NCBI RefSeq assembly: GCF_003369925.1 | Contig: NZ_LARY01000001.1 | Coordinates: 186,001-250,000, forward strand | DNA: 64,000 bases | Direction: 5' to 3' | Origin: Listeria kieliensis | GTDB taxonomy: Bacteria; Bacillota; Bacilli; Lactobacillales; Listeriaceae | In this document: one piece after another, positions 1 to 10,067 of the stretch | Numbering within the stretch: position 1 is the first letter of the stretch | How the letters are laid out: the number at the start of each line of letters is the position of its first letter | The notes under the pieces: generated by a model | The model's database searches: none | Seen by the model: only the letters and a program-made list of their open reading frames with translations | Told to the model about the DNA's origin: nothing | Translations under genes and position numbers: made by a program

Positions 1-1
1 G

Positions 2-739
2 ATTAGCATGACATTTTTCCAACTGGCAATTGGCTATACGAAAGCTGCCACAGTGGCCATTTTATTCAGCTTAAACCCCGTTTTTGTATTGCTCTTTGCA
101 GCCATTTTCTTAAAAGAAAAAATGACGAAACTTGTCGTACTTTCGCTTGCGATTAGCTTAGCGGGCATGCTGATTATCATTAATCCGTTTTCGCTCGCAG
201 ATCCAATTGGCGTCACACTTTCGGTCCTTGCAGCCGTTTTCTTTGCCGTTTATAGCGTGATCAGCCGCTATGGGACGAAAAAATGGCGTTACGGCGGAAT
301 TGAGACGACTTGTTTTTCCTTTCTAATTGGTGGAGCCGAACTTTTACTGCTTATGCTAATCAGTCACGTTACGCCTTTTGCCACGTTTCTTGCAAATCAT
401 GGGCTCGCTCTTTTCAGTGAAATTCCGCTTTTTTCAGGCGTTTCGTTGCATAGTTTGCCGATGTTGCTTTATCTTGGGGTCGGCGTCACGGGGATCGGTT
501 TTTCCTGCTATTTTCTTGCGATGGAAGAAACCAGTTTATCGCTCGCTTCACTCGTGTTTTTCATTAAACCCGCGCTCGCACCGATTCTTGCATTCCTCAT
601 TTTGGGCGAAGCGATTCCGCTTGAAACCGCCATTGGTATTCTCGTGCTTTTGCTCGGCTCGCTCATCACCTTTATTTCCAACCGCGAAGTGCCAAAAATC
701 ATTGCCGAAAAAGAAAAAAATCCACCTTACCGTTCTTGA
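2..739 (+). CDS. EamA/DMT-family transporter, 5' end outside window
   Basis: C-terminal part of a drug/metabolite transporter of the EamA type, an inner-membrane carrier whose substrate cannot be read from sequence. The frame is open through the first base, so the gene starts upstream; the visible part (about 245 residues) holds the end of the first EamA repeat and a complete second repeat. Hydrophobic segments alternate with short basic loops, and the second half contains the usual late pattern of small residues (SLASLVFFIKPALAPILAFLILGE). The tail after about residue 225 is hydrophilic and lysine-rich. A hairpin terminator begins inside the stop codon. Family assignment is solid; the transported compound is unknown. 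Confidence 0.8.
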   Translation: MSMTFFQLAIGYTKAATVAILFSLNPVFVLLFAAIFLKEKMTKLVVLSLAISLAGMLIIINPFSLADPIGVTLSVLAAVFFAVYSVISRYGTKKWRYGGIETTCFSFLIGGAELLLLMLISHVTPFATFLANHGLALFSEIPLFSGVSLHSLPMLLYLGVGVTGIGFSCYFLAMEETSLSLASLVFFIKPALAPILAFLILGEAIPLETAIGILVLLLGSLITFISNREVPKIIAEKEKNPPYRS

Positions 740-758
740 AAAAGAGCGGTTTTATTTT
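729..758 (+). terminator. intrinsic terminator of the EamA gene
   Basis: Nine-base stem ACCGTTCTT / AAGAGCGGT (one G-U pair) with a GAAA loop followed by TTTATTTT. The stop codon lies in the left arm. Confidence 0.75.
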
Positions 759-883
759 GCAAGAAACAGGGGAAAAGATTGTTAAGATTTTGTAAACCTT
801 GTAGACTTTGTTCGTTTTTGTACATATAGGTTTGCTATACTTTTGGTAAAGCAAAGTGAGTGGGGAAAGGAGCTGTTCAGTTT

Positions 884-3529
884 TTGGAATTTTATAAAGA
901 AACGCCAGAAGCGGTTTTAAAGCAAGAAAATACAAGCGAAAAGGGGCTAACACGCGAAGAGGCTCGGAAGCGCCTTGAAAAATATGGTTATAACGAGTTA
1001 AAGCAAAATAAAACAATCCCTGTGTGGAAACTGTTCCTAGAAACGTTTAAAGATCCAATGGTAATCGTGCTCGTGATTGCGGCGCTCGTCCAGTTAGCGC
1101 TCGGTGAAGTCATTGAATCGATCATTATTTTTGTTGTTTTAATCGTGAATGCATTGATCAGTGTCATTCAAACGAAAAAAGCAGAAAGTTCCCTTGATGC
1201 CTTGCGAGAAATGTCGGCTCCAGAGGCAAAAGTCTTGCGTGATGAAAAAAAAGAAACCATCCATGCCCGCGATGTCGTGCCGGGAGATATTGTTTTACTT
1301 GATGCAGGCGATTATGTTCCAGCAGATGGACGCTTGCTTGAAAGTAGCTCGCTTAAAGTCGATGAAGGGATGCTGACCGGGGAATCCGAAACCGTTCAAA
1401 AAGCCATCGACCCAATCACAGAAGAAGTTGCCCTTGGCGACCGGATCAACATGGTGTTCAGCAGTTCGCTCGTGGCGTATGGGCGAGGCAGCTTTGTTGT
1501 CACCGCGACCGCCGAAAAATCCGAAATTGGAAAGATCGCCGGACTTCTCGAAACGGCGGAAGCGAAACAAACGCCACTCCAACAAAAACTTGAAAGCTTT
1601 AGCAAGAAACTCGGGATCGCGATTCTGGCACTTTGTATCCTCATCTTTGCCGTCGAAGCTGGGCGAATTTTCTTAGGAACGAGCACAGAAACAGACACGA
1701 CACAAGCAATTTTAAACGCCTTCATGTTCGCCGTTGCTGTCGCTGTAGCAGCAATCCCAGAAGCCTTATCGTCGATCGTCACCATTGTCCTATCTGTTGG
1801 AACCAACAAAATGGCAAGGCGCCACGCGATCATCCGTAAGCTCCCAGCCGTTGAAACGCTTGGTTCTACGAGTGTTATTTGTACCGATAAAACGGGAACG
1901 CTGACACAAAATAAAATGACCGTCGTTGATTACTACCTTCCAGACGGTGTAAAAAAGAATTTTCCAAATGAACCTGCTAGTTGGGAAGAATCAGAACGAC
2001 GCTTGATGAATATCGCGGTACTCTGTAATGACTCAACGATCAATGAAAACGGAGAGGAGCTTGGCGATCCAACCGAAACAGCCCTACTTGCATTCAGCAA
2101 GTCAAGCAACCAAGATCCAAGCGAGCTTCGGAAAACCTATCCACGGCTTGCCGAACTTCCTTTTGACTCCGAACGAAAATTAATGTCAACACTGCATCAA
2201 TTTGATAATGAAAAAGTCATGCTCACAAAAGGCGGACCCGATGTGATGTTTCGTAGGGCAAAATTTCTCTATTTAAACGGAGAAGAAGTTCCATTTTCCA
2301 CTGAGCTTTTAAGCGAGCTTGAAAAAACCAATGAAACCTTTTCAAAAGAAGCCTTGCGCGTTCTTGCTTACGGCTATAAACGAATGCCCGCAGAACAAGC
2401 GACACTGACCCATGAAGATGAAAATGAACTCGTTTTAGTTGGACTAACGGCGATGATTGACCCGCCACGTGAAGCCGTCTATGCTTCAATTGAAGAAGCG
2501 AAAAAAGCGAGCATCCATACCGTGATGATTACAGGCGATCACAAGACAACCGCCGAAGCGATCGGACGCAACATCGGTCTTGTAGAAGAAGGCGATTTTG
2601 CGGTAACCGGGCAAGAACTCGACCGAATGAGCGAAGAAGAACTCGAACAAAAGTTGAGTCATATCACTGTTTATGCACGCGTCTCGCCAGAAAATAAAAT
2701 TCGCATTGTGCGTGCGTGGCAGAAAAAAGAAAAAGTAACAGCGATGACAGGCGATGGCGTGAATGATGCGCCAGCCCTTAAGCAAGCGGACATTGGTATT
2801 GCGATGGGAAGCGGCACAGATGTAGCAAAAGATGCTTCTGCGATGATTCTAACCGACGATAATTTCGTTTCGATCATTAGTGCCGTTGAAGTCGGACGAA
2901 CCGTTTTCGATAATATCAAAAAAGCGATTGGCTACCTTTTTGCAGGAAACCTCGGGGCGATTATTGCAATTTTATTCGCGCTTATGATGAACTGGGTGAA
3001 CCCTTTCACCGCCTTGCAACTGCTCTTTATCAATCTCGTGAACGATTCCCTTCCAGCGATTGCCCTTGGCATGGAAAAAGCAGAGCCAGACGTCATGAAA
3101 CGCAAACCAAGAGATATGAACGAAGGAATTTTCGCTGGCGGCACGATGCGCGCTGTCCTCTCAAGGGGTATCCTAATCGGTGTGGCCGTCATCATATCAC
3201 AATTTATCGGTCTTACTATCAGTCCAGAAATCAGCGTTGCGATGGCCTTCACAACACTCATCCTAGCAAGAACCTTACAAACCTTTGCAGCACGCTCGAA
3301 TACTCAAACCGCCTTTGGTGCAGGCTTTTTCCAAAATAAATACGTACTTGGCGCCGTTGGACTTTGCTTTGTCTTGTATGCCATCACAGTCTTACCAGGC
3401 GTCCGCGAAGTATTTTCCATCCCAGCAAGTTTCGGCCTATCGGAATGGGGAATCGCGACATTACTTGCTGTATCTGCAGTCCTCTTAATGGAAGTCGTGA
3501 AACTGATCAGCAACCGAATCGCAAAATGA
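884..3529 (+). CDS. LMCA1-type calcium-transporting P-type ATPase (P2A)
   Basis: ATP-driven Ca2+ export pump of the plasma membrane, SERCA-like. I place the start at TTG 884 because AAAGGAG (866-872) sits 11 bases upstream; the in-frame GTG at 860 would lie before that site. Visible in order: actuator loop with TGES near residue 160, phosphorylation motif DKTGTLT (Asp about 335), KGGPD nucleotide-binding region, TGDGVND hinge, and six C-terminal membrane helices. About 881 residues, normal for the family. The residues aligned to SERCA calcium site I are Ala in helix 5 (GNLGA) and Arg in helix 8 (LILART), the substitutions known from Listeria LMCA1, so I infer one Ca2+ per ATP. Single gene with its own terminator. 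Confidence 0.93.
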   Translation: MEFYKETPEAVLKQENTSEKGLTREEARKRLEKYGYNELKQNKTIPVWKLFLETFKDPMVIVLVIAALVQLALGEVIESIIIFVVLIVNALISVIQTKKAESSLDALREMSAPEAKVLRDEKKETIHARDVVPGDIVLLDAGDYVPADGRLLESSSLKVDEGMLTGESETVQKAIDPITEEVALGDRINMVFSSSLVAYGRGSFVVTATAEKSEIGKIAGLLETAEAKQTPLQQKLESFSKKLGIAILALCILIFAVEAGRIFLGTSTETDTTQAILNAFMFAVAVAVAAIPEALSSIVTIVLSVGTNKMARRHAIIRKLPAVETLGSTSVICTDKTGTLTQNKMTVVDYYLPDGVKKNFPNEPASWEESERRLMNIAVLCNDSTINENGEELGDPTETALLAFSKSSNQDPSELRKTYPRLAELPFDSERKLMSTLHQFDNEKVMLTKGGPDVMFRRAKFLYLNGEEVPFSTELLSELEKTNETFSKEALRVLAYGYKRMPAEQATLTHEDENELVLVGLTAMIDPPREAVYASIEEAKKASIHTVMITGDHKTTAEAIGRNIGLVEEGDFAVTGQELDRMSEEELEQKLSHITVYARVSPENKIRIVRAWQKKEKVTAMTGDGVNDAPALKQADIGIAMGSGTDVAKDASAMILTDDNFVSIISAVEVGRTVFDNIKKAIGYLFAGNLGAIIAILFALMMNWVNPFTALQLLFINLVNDSLPAIALGMEKAEPDVMKRKPRDMNEGIFAGGTMRAVLSRGILIGVAVIISQFIGLTISPEISVAMAFTTLILARTLQTFAARSNTQTAFGAGFFQNKYVLGAVGLCFVLYAITVLPGVREVFSIPASFGLSEWGIATLLAVSAVLLMEVVKLISNRIAK

Positions 3530-3572
3530 ATAAGTGAAAAAACCAGGCTTTGTGAATTTTGATTCGTCATAA

Positions 3573-3630
3573 AAATGACCTTCCGAATATTAGATAAACA
3601 GTCTAATTTTCGGAAGGCCATTTAGTTTAG
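3573..3630 (+). terminator. strong terminator after the Ca2+-ATPase
   Basis: 22-base arms (3573-3594 and 3602-3623) pair with two irregular positions around a 7-base loop; T-rich on the plus side and A-rich at the 5' side, so it can work in both directions. The rest of the gap to 3822 is AT-rich with no gene that I can support. Confidence 0.85.
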
Positions 3631-3822
3631 ATATGAGTTTTTTGGATAGAAACACAAATCTTTTCATTTTGCACAGTTTTATTTGAATACACGTATATAT
3701 TTTCATGTGTTTATTTTGTGAAATCTTCAGAAATATTCACTGGATTGTCACATTTTTCACAGTTGTTTAGTGGTAAAATAATAAATAGAAAGATAAGAAT
3801 ATAATTCATGGAGGAATTTGAG

Positions 3823-4182
3823 ATGAACAACCAAGATCCAAACTTGGAAGAAAAACGAATGGGATTTGAAAATGAAGAGAAAAAATTGAAGAAAGAACTT
3901 CATATGTTGAAATGGGAATTCGATCAATTTAGTTCTTTAAAAGAAATGCTACTAGCTGGTAATTTTGTATCAGCATCGGGCGGCTCACTTGAAGATGCTT
4001 TTGAGGCACCGCGTACCAAAATTTTAGCAAGCCGAATTGATGAGATTTATCAAAATCAGCACATCGTTTCTTCTGAGCAAATCGAGAAATATTTGAGCAC
4101 TTTTCTCGGGCAGCTAACGGCGGAAAAAGCCATGGTCGGCAAGCGGCTGCTTCAAGTCCAAACGGAGAAAGGGCGGTTTTAA
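3823..4182 (+). CDS. conserved-looking coiled-coil protein of unknown function
   Basis: Not recognised. The start is ATG 3823, chosen over ATG 3808 because GGAGG (3810-3814) is correctly spaced from 3823 and overlaps 3808. The 119-residue product is soluble and highly charged: an N-terminal Lys/Glu-rich helix (about residues 8-40) suited to a coiled coil, a Gly/Ser-rich turn (ASGGS near residue 52), then two more predicted amphipathic helices. No signal peptide, no cysteine pair, no metal motif. Stands alone between two terminators, so context gives no clue. Real-gene confidence comes from the ribosome binding site and codon use. Confidence 0.7.
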   Translation: MNNQDPNLEEKRMGFENEEKKLKKELHMLKWEFDQFSSLKEMLLAGNFVSASGGSLEDAFEAPRTKILASRIDEIYQNQHIVSSEQIEKYLSTFLGQLTAEKAMVGKRLLQVQTEKGRF

Positions 4183-4249
4183 AACAAGTGCGCGCAGCTT
4201 GCTTTTGCCGAGCGCAGGCGGTGAACTGAATCTGGAAAATGCCTTCTTG

Positions 4250-4273
4250 CAGTTGCTTCGGCAGCTGTTTTTT
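4250..4273 (+). terminator. UUCG-loop terminator
   Basis: CAGTTGC - TTCG - GCAGCTG followed by six T. The stem is seven pairs with one G-U. Confidence 0.8.
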
Positions 4274-4303
4274 GTGTGTTATAAAACTTATCATAAATAA
4301 TTA

Positions 4304-4332
4304 TGGTCAATAACCTTCCCTTATGGTAAAAT
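4304..4332 (+). promoter_or_regulatory. sigma-A type promoter of the glutamine-type ABC operon
   Basis: TGGTCA, 17-base spacer, TAAAAT, about 65 bases before the GTG start of the downstream gene. Inferred from consensus only. Confidence 0.5.
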
Positions 4333-4398
4333 TTTAAAGGTGAAGTTTTGCATGGTATGTGCAAACGGCAATTTTTTAGATAGACAGGGGAGAAAACA

Positions 4399-5817
4399 GT
4401 GAAGCGATTGAAATTTTTACTACCGCTACTTATGCTTGCTACTGTTCTGCTTGGAAGTTTTGGACTTCCGGTAAAAGCGAATGCTGAGCATTATGAAATT
4501 GCAACAGATGAGACGTTTGCGCCGTTTGAATTTCAAAACAGCAAAGGCGATCTAATCGGCATTGACATGGATATTGTAAAGGCGATCTCAAAGGACCAAG
4601 GGTTTACATATACAATGAAACCGATGGGCTTCAATGCGGCTGTTCAAGCGCTTGAAGGTGGTCAAGTAGATGGTGTTATTGCGGGAATGAGTATCACAAA
4701 TGAACGCAAAAATAAATTTGATTTCTCGGACCCATATTTTGATTCTGGTGTCGTTATGGCCATTAAAAAAGATAACGATACTGTTAAATCTTATAAGGAT
4801 TTAAAAGGAAAAAAAGTTGCTGTCAAAACAGGAACGGAAGGTTATGCTTTCGCTGATAAAAATAAAGACAAGTATGGCTACAAGCTTGTTCCGTTTGATG
4901 ACTCTGCAAGTATGTATGAAGATGTAAAAGGCGGTAATTCGGTTGCTTGCTTTGATGACTATCCGGTTATGGCCTACGGGGTTAAGCAAGGAAATGGTCT
5001 TAAAATCGTAACAGATATGGAACGCGGTGGTCAGTACGGCTTTGCAGTTCAAAAAGGCCAAAATAAAGAACTTCTTGAAGCCTTCAATAAAGGGCTTGTC
5101 AATATTAAAAATAGTGGCGAATATCAAAAGATCTTAGATAAGTATATTGGTTCGGATGCTGAACCGGATACATTTTGGGATACGCTTGTAAGTAGTTTTC
5201 CTGCCCTTTTGATGGGACTTTGGAATACGATTAAATTAACCGTGATTTCGCTTGTGTTCGCAGCTCTTCTTGGACTTGTTTTTGGTTTCCTTAAAGTAAG
5301 CAGGAGCAAACTTTTACGCGGAATTGCAACGGTTTATGTGGATATATTCCGTGGGATTCCACTAATTGTCTTAGCGTTTTTCATCTACTTCGGGATTCCA
5401 CAAGCTTTTAATTTCCGAATGGATCCAAATCTCGCTGCGATCATTACCTTAAGTTTGAACGCGGGAGCCTATATCACTGAAATCATTCGTGGTGGTATTC
5501 TTGCGATCGATAAAGGGCAAATGGAAGCAGCTCGTTCACTTGGAGTCCCATACGGGAAATCGATGATGAAAATTATTTTGCCACAAGCTGTTCGCGTGAT
5601 GGTTCCATCGTTCATTAACCAGTTTGTTATCACGCTGAAAGATACATCGATTATGAGTATTATCGGCATTGTTGAACTCACACAATCCGGGAAAATCATC
5701 ATCGCACGTACATTTGAAACATCGGGCATTTGGCTGGTTGTTGCGATCATGTATCTCGTTGTGATTACTGCGCTTACGAAACTTTCAAATGTGCTTGAAA
5801 GGAGACTTGGCAAATGA
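4399..5817 (+). CDS. glutamine-type ABC transporter, fused substrate-binding protein and permease
   Basis: Uptake of a polar amino acid, most likely glutamine. GTG start with AGGGGAG upstream. Residues 1-29 form a signal peptide or membrane anchor, 30-250 an SBP_bac_3 receptor domain (DETFAPFEF opening, typical of this fold), and 265-472 a HisM-type permease with its EAA loop (EAARSLG...). The fusion keeps the receptor tethered outside the membrane with the permease behind it, a known arrangement in Gram-positive bacteria. Overlaps the ATPase gene by four bases (ATGA), so translation is coupled. No lipobox cysteine is seen, in line with tethering by the permease rather than by lipid. Substrate is inferred from family resemblance. 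Confidence 0.88.
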   Translation: MKRLKFLLPLLMLATVLLGSFGLPVKANAEHYEIATDETFAPFEFQNSKGDLIGIDMDIVKAISKDQGFTYTMKPMGFNAAVQALEGGQVDGVIAGMSITNERKNKFDFSDPYFDSGVVMAIKKDNDTVKSYKDLKGKKVAVKTGTEGYAFADKNKDKYGYKLVPFDDSASMYEDVKGGNSVACFDDYPVMAYGVKQGNGLKIVTDMERGGQYGFAVQKGQNKELLEAFNKGLVNIKNSGEYQKILDKYIGSDAEPDTFWDTLVSSFPALLMGLWNTIKLTVISLVFAALLGLVFGFLKVSRSKLLRGIATVYVDIFRGIPLIVLAFFIYFGIPQAFNFRMDPNLAAIITLSLNAGAYITEIIRGGILAIDKGQMEAARSLGVPYGKSMMKIILPQAVRVMVPSFINQFVITLKDTSIMSIIGIVELTQSGKIIIARTFETSGIWLVVAIMYLVVITALTKLSNVLERRLGK

Positions 5818-6542
5818 CAAAGCTAAAAGTAACAAACCTAAAGAAAAATTTTGGAGCAAATGAAGTATTAAAAGATATCAACATTGAAATCGAAGAAGGC
5901 GAAGTAGTTTGTCTGATTGGTCCTTCTGGTTCCGGGAAAAGTACTTTTTTACGCTGCTTAAATCAGCTTGAAGAAATTACAGCTGGCGAAGTGATCGTAG
6001 ATGACTACAACTTGACGAATAAACAAACCGACATTAATAAGGTTCGTGAAAATATCGGGATGGTCTTTCAACATTTTAATCTCTTTCCGCATAAAACGGT
6101 GCTTGAAAATATCACGTTTGCGCCCGTCGAATTAAAAAAGCGTTCCAAAGCTGAGGCAAATAAACTTGGGAAAAAACTTCTTGAACGTGTGGGTTTAGGT
6201 GAAAAAGCAGCGAGCTATCCAAGTGAACTTTCCGGTGGTCAAAAGCAACGGGTAGCCATTGCGCGTGCGCTTGCGATGGATCCAGATATCATGTTGTTTG
6301 ATGAGCCTACTTCTGCGCTTGATCCCGAGATGGTCGGGGAAGTTTTGAATGTTATGAAAGAACTTGCTAAAGACGGCATGACGATGATTGTTGTGACGCA
6401 TGAAATGGGTTTTGCTCGCGAAGTGGGGAACCGCGTGATTTTCATGGATGGTGGTTACATCGTCGAAGAAGGTTCACCAGAAGCGATTTTTGATCATCCA
6501 ACACATGAACGAACAAAAAGTTTCTTAGATAAAGTTTTATAG
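5814..6542 (+). CDS. glnQ: polar amino-acid ABC transporter ATP-binding protein
   Basis: Cytoplasmic ATPase that powers the preceding fused receptor/permease. Walker [10 protein letters not shown] near residue 37, Q-loop in FQHFNLFPH, signature LSGGQ, Walker B IMLFDEP and the H-loop (VTHEM) are all present. 242 residues, normal for GlnQ/HisP-type proteins. Starts within the stop codon region of the upstream gene (4-base overlap), ends just before a terminator, so the operon has two genes and needs no separate receptor. Confidence 0.92.
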   Translation: MTKLKVTNLKKNFGANEVLKDINIEIEEGEVVCLIGPSGSGKSTFLRCLNQLEEITAGEVIVDDYNLTNKQTDINKVRENIGMVFQHFNLFPHKTVLENITFAPVELKKRSKAEANKLGKKLLERVGLGEKAASYPSELSGGQKQRVAIARALAMDPDIMLFDEPTSALDPEMVGEVLNVMKELAKDGMTMIVVTHEMGFAREVGNRVIFMDGGYIVEEGSPEAIFDHPTHERTKSFLDKVL

Positions 6543-6550
6543 GTTTGAGA

Positions 6551-6590
6551 CCTGCTATTTTCGGGAATTTCCTTAAATGGCGGGTTTTTT
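6551..6590 (+). terminator. terminator of the glutamine-type operon
   Basis: CCTGCTATTT pairs with AAATGGCGGG through G-U pairs across a 14-base loop, followed by six T. Confidence 0.7.
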
Positions 6591-6716
6591 CTATGATAAA
6601 TAAAATTGTAAAAAAAGCTATTTTTATTGTCGTTTTTGTGTTAGAGTGGACATAGAGAAAGAAAACGCTTAAAAGAATGAATGAAACCATTTTCTGGAAA
6701 CGGAGTGATTGAGAAG

Positions 6717-6863
6717 ATGAGTAAAGACCCTAAAAAGATGGATAAGGTTGTTCAAAATCTCAAATCGAAAGGAATTAGTGTTGAAAAAACAAAATCTCGT
6801 AAGGAACTCTGGCAGACGATACAATTAAATCCGTTGCCGCAAGTTGAGTTCAGTTTACGCTAA
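6717..6863 (+). CDS. small basic protein, 48 residues, unknown
   Basis: Not recognised. ATG 6717 is preceded by GGAGTGA (6702-6708) at good spacing, and the gene is followed at once by a well-formed terminator, which together argue for a real short transcription unit. The product is soluble, lysine-rich in its first two thirds (about pI 10 by eye) and ends in a proline-containing stretch. An upstream in-frame ATG (6681) lacks a ribosome binding site. No motif seen. Confidence 0.5.
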   Translation: MSKDPKKMDKVVQNLKSKGISVEKTKSRKELWQTIQLNPLPQVEFSLR

Positions 6864-6880
6864 TAATTGTATTTTTCATG

Positions 6881-6911
6881 GTCTCGGAAGTTTTTCCGAG
6901 GCTCTTTTTTT
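6881..6911 (+). terminator. terminator of the 48-residue gene
   Basis: GTCTCGGAA / TTCCGAGGC stem (one G-U pair) with a four-base loop and a run of eight T. Confidence 0.8.
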
Positions 6912-7030
6912 ATTGTCATCAGAAAGTAATTTAGTTTTGATTTTATTGTTATACAAAAGCTACTAAAATAGTGTATGATTAAATTATATAGCGGCAAAGT
7001 GAAATTTGTGAGAAAAATGAGGCAGAGTTG

Positions 7031-7801
7031 ATGAAAAAAGAACTTTCAAACCAAAAGTCAATTTATATTCATATGGATAATGTCATTAATAATGTTGTGA
7101 CAAGCGGCATTACTTTTTGTGATTTTATGCAAGGCGTTCCTGCACCGCCTGAAAATATCTTACTCATTAAGCATCATTTTAAAGATACTTCATATAATGC
7201 GCATACGGCTTTTCACTACTTAGAATCAAGCGATTTAAAGCAATTAAAACAAGCCCCGCTTATGAAGTTCAATAATTTTTGCTGGGTAGATTTTGAAGAC
7301 GTGGAACTTGTCAATCAATTATCCCCGCAAGAAGTAGCAGAGTTACTTTACTTAGCGCATACAGGAAGACATTTACGATCACCATTTTATTACAAATTAC
7401 AAAATAACTTTGTTTATTTGACAAAGAAAGATGGCAGATATAACAAAGTTTATTATCGAAATATGAATCACTTTTATGCAGTTCTCAGCCAAGCGATTAC
7501 ACGCAAAACGGAAGAAATCGTTCATGAGAAAAGCTTTTTGATGCCTAACAGGCGAAAAGGAGTTGCCGTACCACCAAGTGATTTACTAAAGAAAATGATG
7601 AAATACTTTAAAGAAGGAGCCTGCATTTCGTTCGCGCATGCAGAAAAATCGCGTACACAGCTTCGTGTTCCAATTGGGATTGATTTTGATGAGGATTTGT
7701 CCGAACTCGAAGATTCTTCAGAAGAACTGACTTATAATGAAGTAGCGGCTGAGCTTGTTTATGATTTGAAACGAAGCGAATGGATCTATATTGAAAAGTA
7801 A
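7031..7801 (+). CDS. uncharacterised cytoplasmic protein, 256 residues
   Basis: Not recognised. ATG 7031 is preferred over TTG 7028 because GAGG (7019-7022) lies at normal spacing. The product has no signal peptide or membrane helix. It is rich in His, Tyr and Phe in its first half (runs such as IKHHF and FHYLESSD) and contains an acidic patch near residue 220 (DFDEDLSELEDSSEEL). The end (VYDLKRSEWIYIEK) is mixed-charge. Monocistronic: a terminator stands on each side. The composition is like the neighbouring genes, with no sign of transfer. I cannot propose a function. Confidence 0.75.
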   Translation: MKKELSNQKSIYIHMDNVINNVVTSGITFCDFMQGVPAPPENILLIKHHFKDTSYNAHTAFHYLESSDLKQLKQAPLMKFNNFCWVDFEDVELVNQLSPQEVAELLYLAHTGRHLRSPFYYKLQNNFVYLTKKDGRYNKVYYRNMNHFYAVLSQAITRKTEEIVHEKSFLMPNRRKGVAVPPSDLLKKMMKYFKEGACISFAHAEKSRTQLRVPIGIDFDEDLSELEDSSEELTYNEVAAELVYDLKRSEWIYIEK

Positions 7802-7811
7802 CTTGAAATTC

Positions 7812-7849
7812 AAAAGCCCTGTGCAAACCAGTTTGCACAGGGCTTTTTT
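7812..7849. terminator. bidirectional terminator between converging genes
   Basis: Perfect 16-base arms (7812-7827 and 7832-7847) around CCAG, with A-run and T-run on the two sides. Serves both the 256-residue gene and the GH3 locus on the minus strand. Confidence 0.92.
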
Positions 7850-7850
7850 G

Positions 7851-10067
7851 TTATTTTAGCGTGAATGATGCTGAAAGTGTATCCCGCGAATTTAAGCCGA
7901 CAAATAAATTGAAATCGCCTGGCTCAACTGTAAAGTCCATCTTTTTCGTATAGTAGAAGAGATCTTCACGCGTTAATGTAAAATGAATCGCGGTGTTTTC
8001 TTGCGCTTTTAAATAAACTTTTTTGAACTTTTTCAGCTCTCGAGTCGGGCGAACGACAGATCCTACGATATCTTGCACGTATAGTTGGACCGTTTCGAAT
8101 CCGCCGCGCGAGGAGTTATTTTTGATTTGCACACCGATGTGTAGCTGATCCACCATTTCCTCTGTATCTAATGTTAAACTCGAAAGTTCAACATCGCTAT
8201 AGCTCAATCCGTATCCGAATGGATAGAGCGGAGCGTTCGGACTATCCAAGTATTTGGAAACAAACCGGCCTTTATGTGTCTCGCTATTCAGTGGACGCCC
8301 CGTTTGAAAGCCATTGTAATAAATCGGAAGCTGGCCAGCCGTATAAGGAAAACTCATGCTTAAACGACCCGAAGGATTGATTTCACCAAATAAAATGTCA
8401 GCAATCACACGTCCGCCTTCCGTTCCAGGAAACCAAGCTTGTAAAATTGCATCCATCTGTTTGGCTTCTTCCGTTAAAACTAGCGGTCGCCCACTGATAG
8501 TCACTAAAATGTTCGTTTTCCCGAGCGCAAGCATTTCTTGAATGAATTCTTTTTGGACATCTGGCAGTGTGATGTCCGTTCTACTGCCTGCTTCACCACT
8601 TTGCATCGTATGCTCACCCATCGCATAAATAATCACATCGGCTTGTTTTCCTTGTTCGAGTGCTTCTGCGAGCGCTTGCTTCCTTTCAGCTAGAGGCATT
8701 CGCTCAAGTTGTTCCTTGCTTCCGCCGAATTCCCCGAGGAAATGGTAATCCGACAACATCTCGCAACCCGCGCTATAGCTGAATTTTGAAGCAGAAACAT
8801 GCTGACTGATCGCTTCTTTGATCGTGATGACGTCGCTTGTGTTTCCGTGAATTGCCCACAAGCCAATTAAATTTTGATTATCGCCATAAGGACCGACAAG
8901 CAAAATCTTTTGTTCATTTTTAGCAAGAGGGAGGGTGTTGTTTTTATTTTCTAATAAGACCATCGACTGAGCGGCGACTTGATACGCCAAATCACGATTT
9001 TCTTCCGTCAAAAGCGCTTTTCGCTCCCGCTCGCTAGATGCCCCGCGATAAGGATCTTCAAATAAGCCAAGTTTATTTTTCAACTTCAAAACGCGCCATA
9101 CCGCTTCATCAATTAAGCCAGGATCAAGCTTTCCTTCCTGAACAAGCGGCTCAAGTTGCTTAGCGTAACATCCTGTTTTCATATCAATATCGTTCGTCGC
9201 CTTCATTGCAAGAAGAGTGGCTTCCTTTTCATTGGCTGCAATCCCATGTGCTACAAGTTCCTACACGGCAGCATAATCCGAGATGATGACGCCATCAAAG
9301 CCCCATTCTTCTCGCAAGATTTGCTTAAGCAAAAATTCGCTTCCTGTAACAGGTATCCCATCATAGGTATTAAAAGATGTCATCACGAGTTCGCTTCCCG
9401 CATCAACGGCTGCCTGATAGCCCGGTAAATAATCCTCCCGCAATCGTCGCTCAGACATATCGACTGTATTGTATTCGCGTCCGCCTTCTGCGGCCCCGTA
9501 CGCAGCAAAATGTTTAACACAGGATGCAATCCCCGTGATTTTACCAGTTTCCATATGTTGCAATCCAGTAACCATCGCGCGTGCAAAAGCCGCATTAAGT
9601 GTCGCATCTTCCCCAGTCGATTCTAGGCATCTTCCCCATCTAGCATCTCGCACGAGGTCAACCATTGGCGCGAAAGTCACGTGCACCCCGGCAGCTTTCG
9701 ATTCTGCCGCCGTCACTTTGTAAGCTTGCTCAATTAATTCTGGATTCCAAGTCGCGCCAAGCCCAAGTGGAATGGGAAAAACGGTTCGGTAGCCGTATAC
9801 AATATCGGCCATGAAAAGAAGTGGAATTTTATGCCTGCTTTTTTGAAGCCACTTTTCTTGAATTTGCCTTGTCTTATTAGCACCAGCAACATTTAAAACG
9901 GAGCCCGCTAAATCGACCATTTCTTGCGTGATCCCTAACTTTTGCTTGGGTCCAACCGTTAAGGCATCTTCGCTACTAAAAAAGTCTCCAGATAATTGAA
10001 TTAGCTGACCAACTTTTTCTTGCCAAGTTAAATCCTTTAAGATCTTTTTCAAATCTGTTTCATTCAT
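7851..10067 (-). pseudogene. GH3 beta-glucosidase (BglX type) interrupted by an in-frame amber codon
   Basis: Glycoside hydrolase family 3 enzyme that releases glucose from beta-glucosides. The frame is continuous from ATG 10067 to the stop at 7851 except for one TAG at 9263-9261. Reading through gives 738 codons, the normal length. The first segment (268 residues) has the TIM-barrel domain and ends five residues after the catalytic nucleophile (GVIISDY, Asp264). The second holds the alpha/beta sandwich with the usual acid/base region and a fibronectin III-like C-terminal domain. A single A-to-T change (AAG to TAG) explains the break. The ATG at 9206 after the stop has no good ribosome binding site. 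ATG 10067 follows the EIIC stop directly, so translation is coupled. Confidence 0.88.

Noticed and set aside
699-1016. 105-codon minus-strand frame over the start of the ATPase gene
   Set aside because: Shadow of the coding region; no ribosome binding site and unlikely composition.
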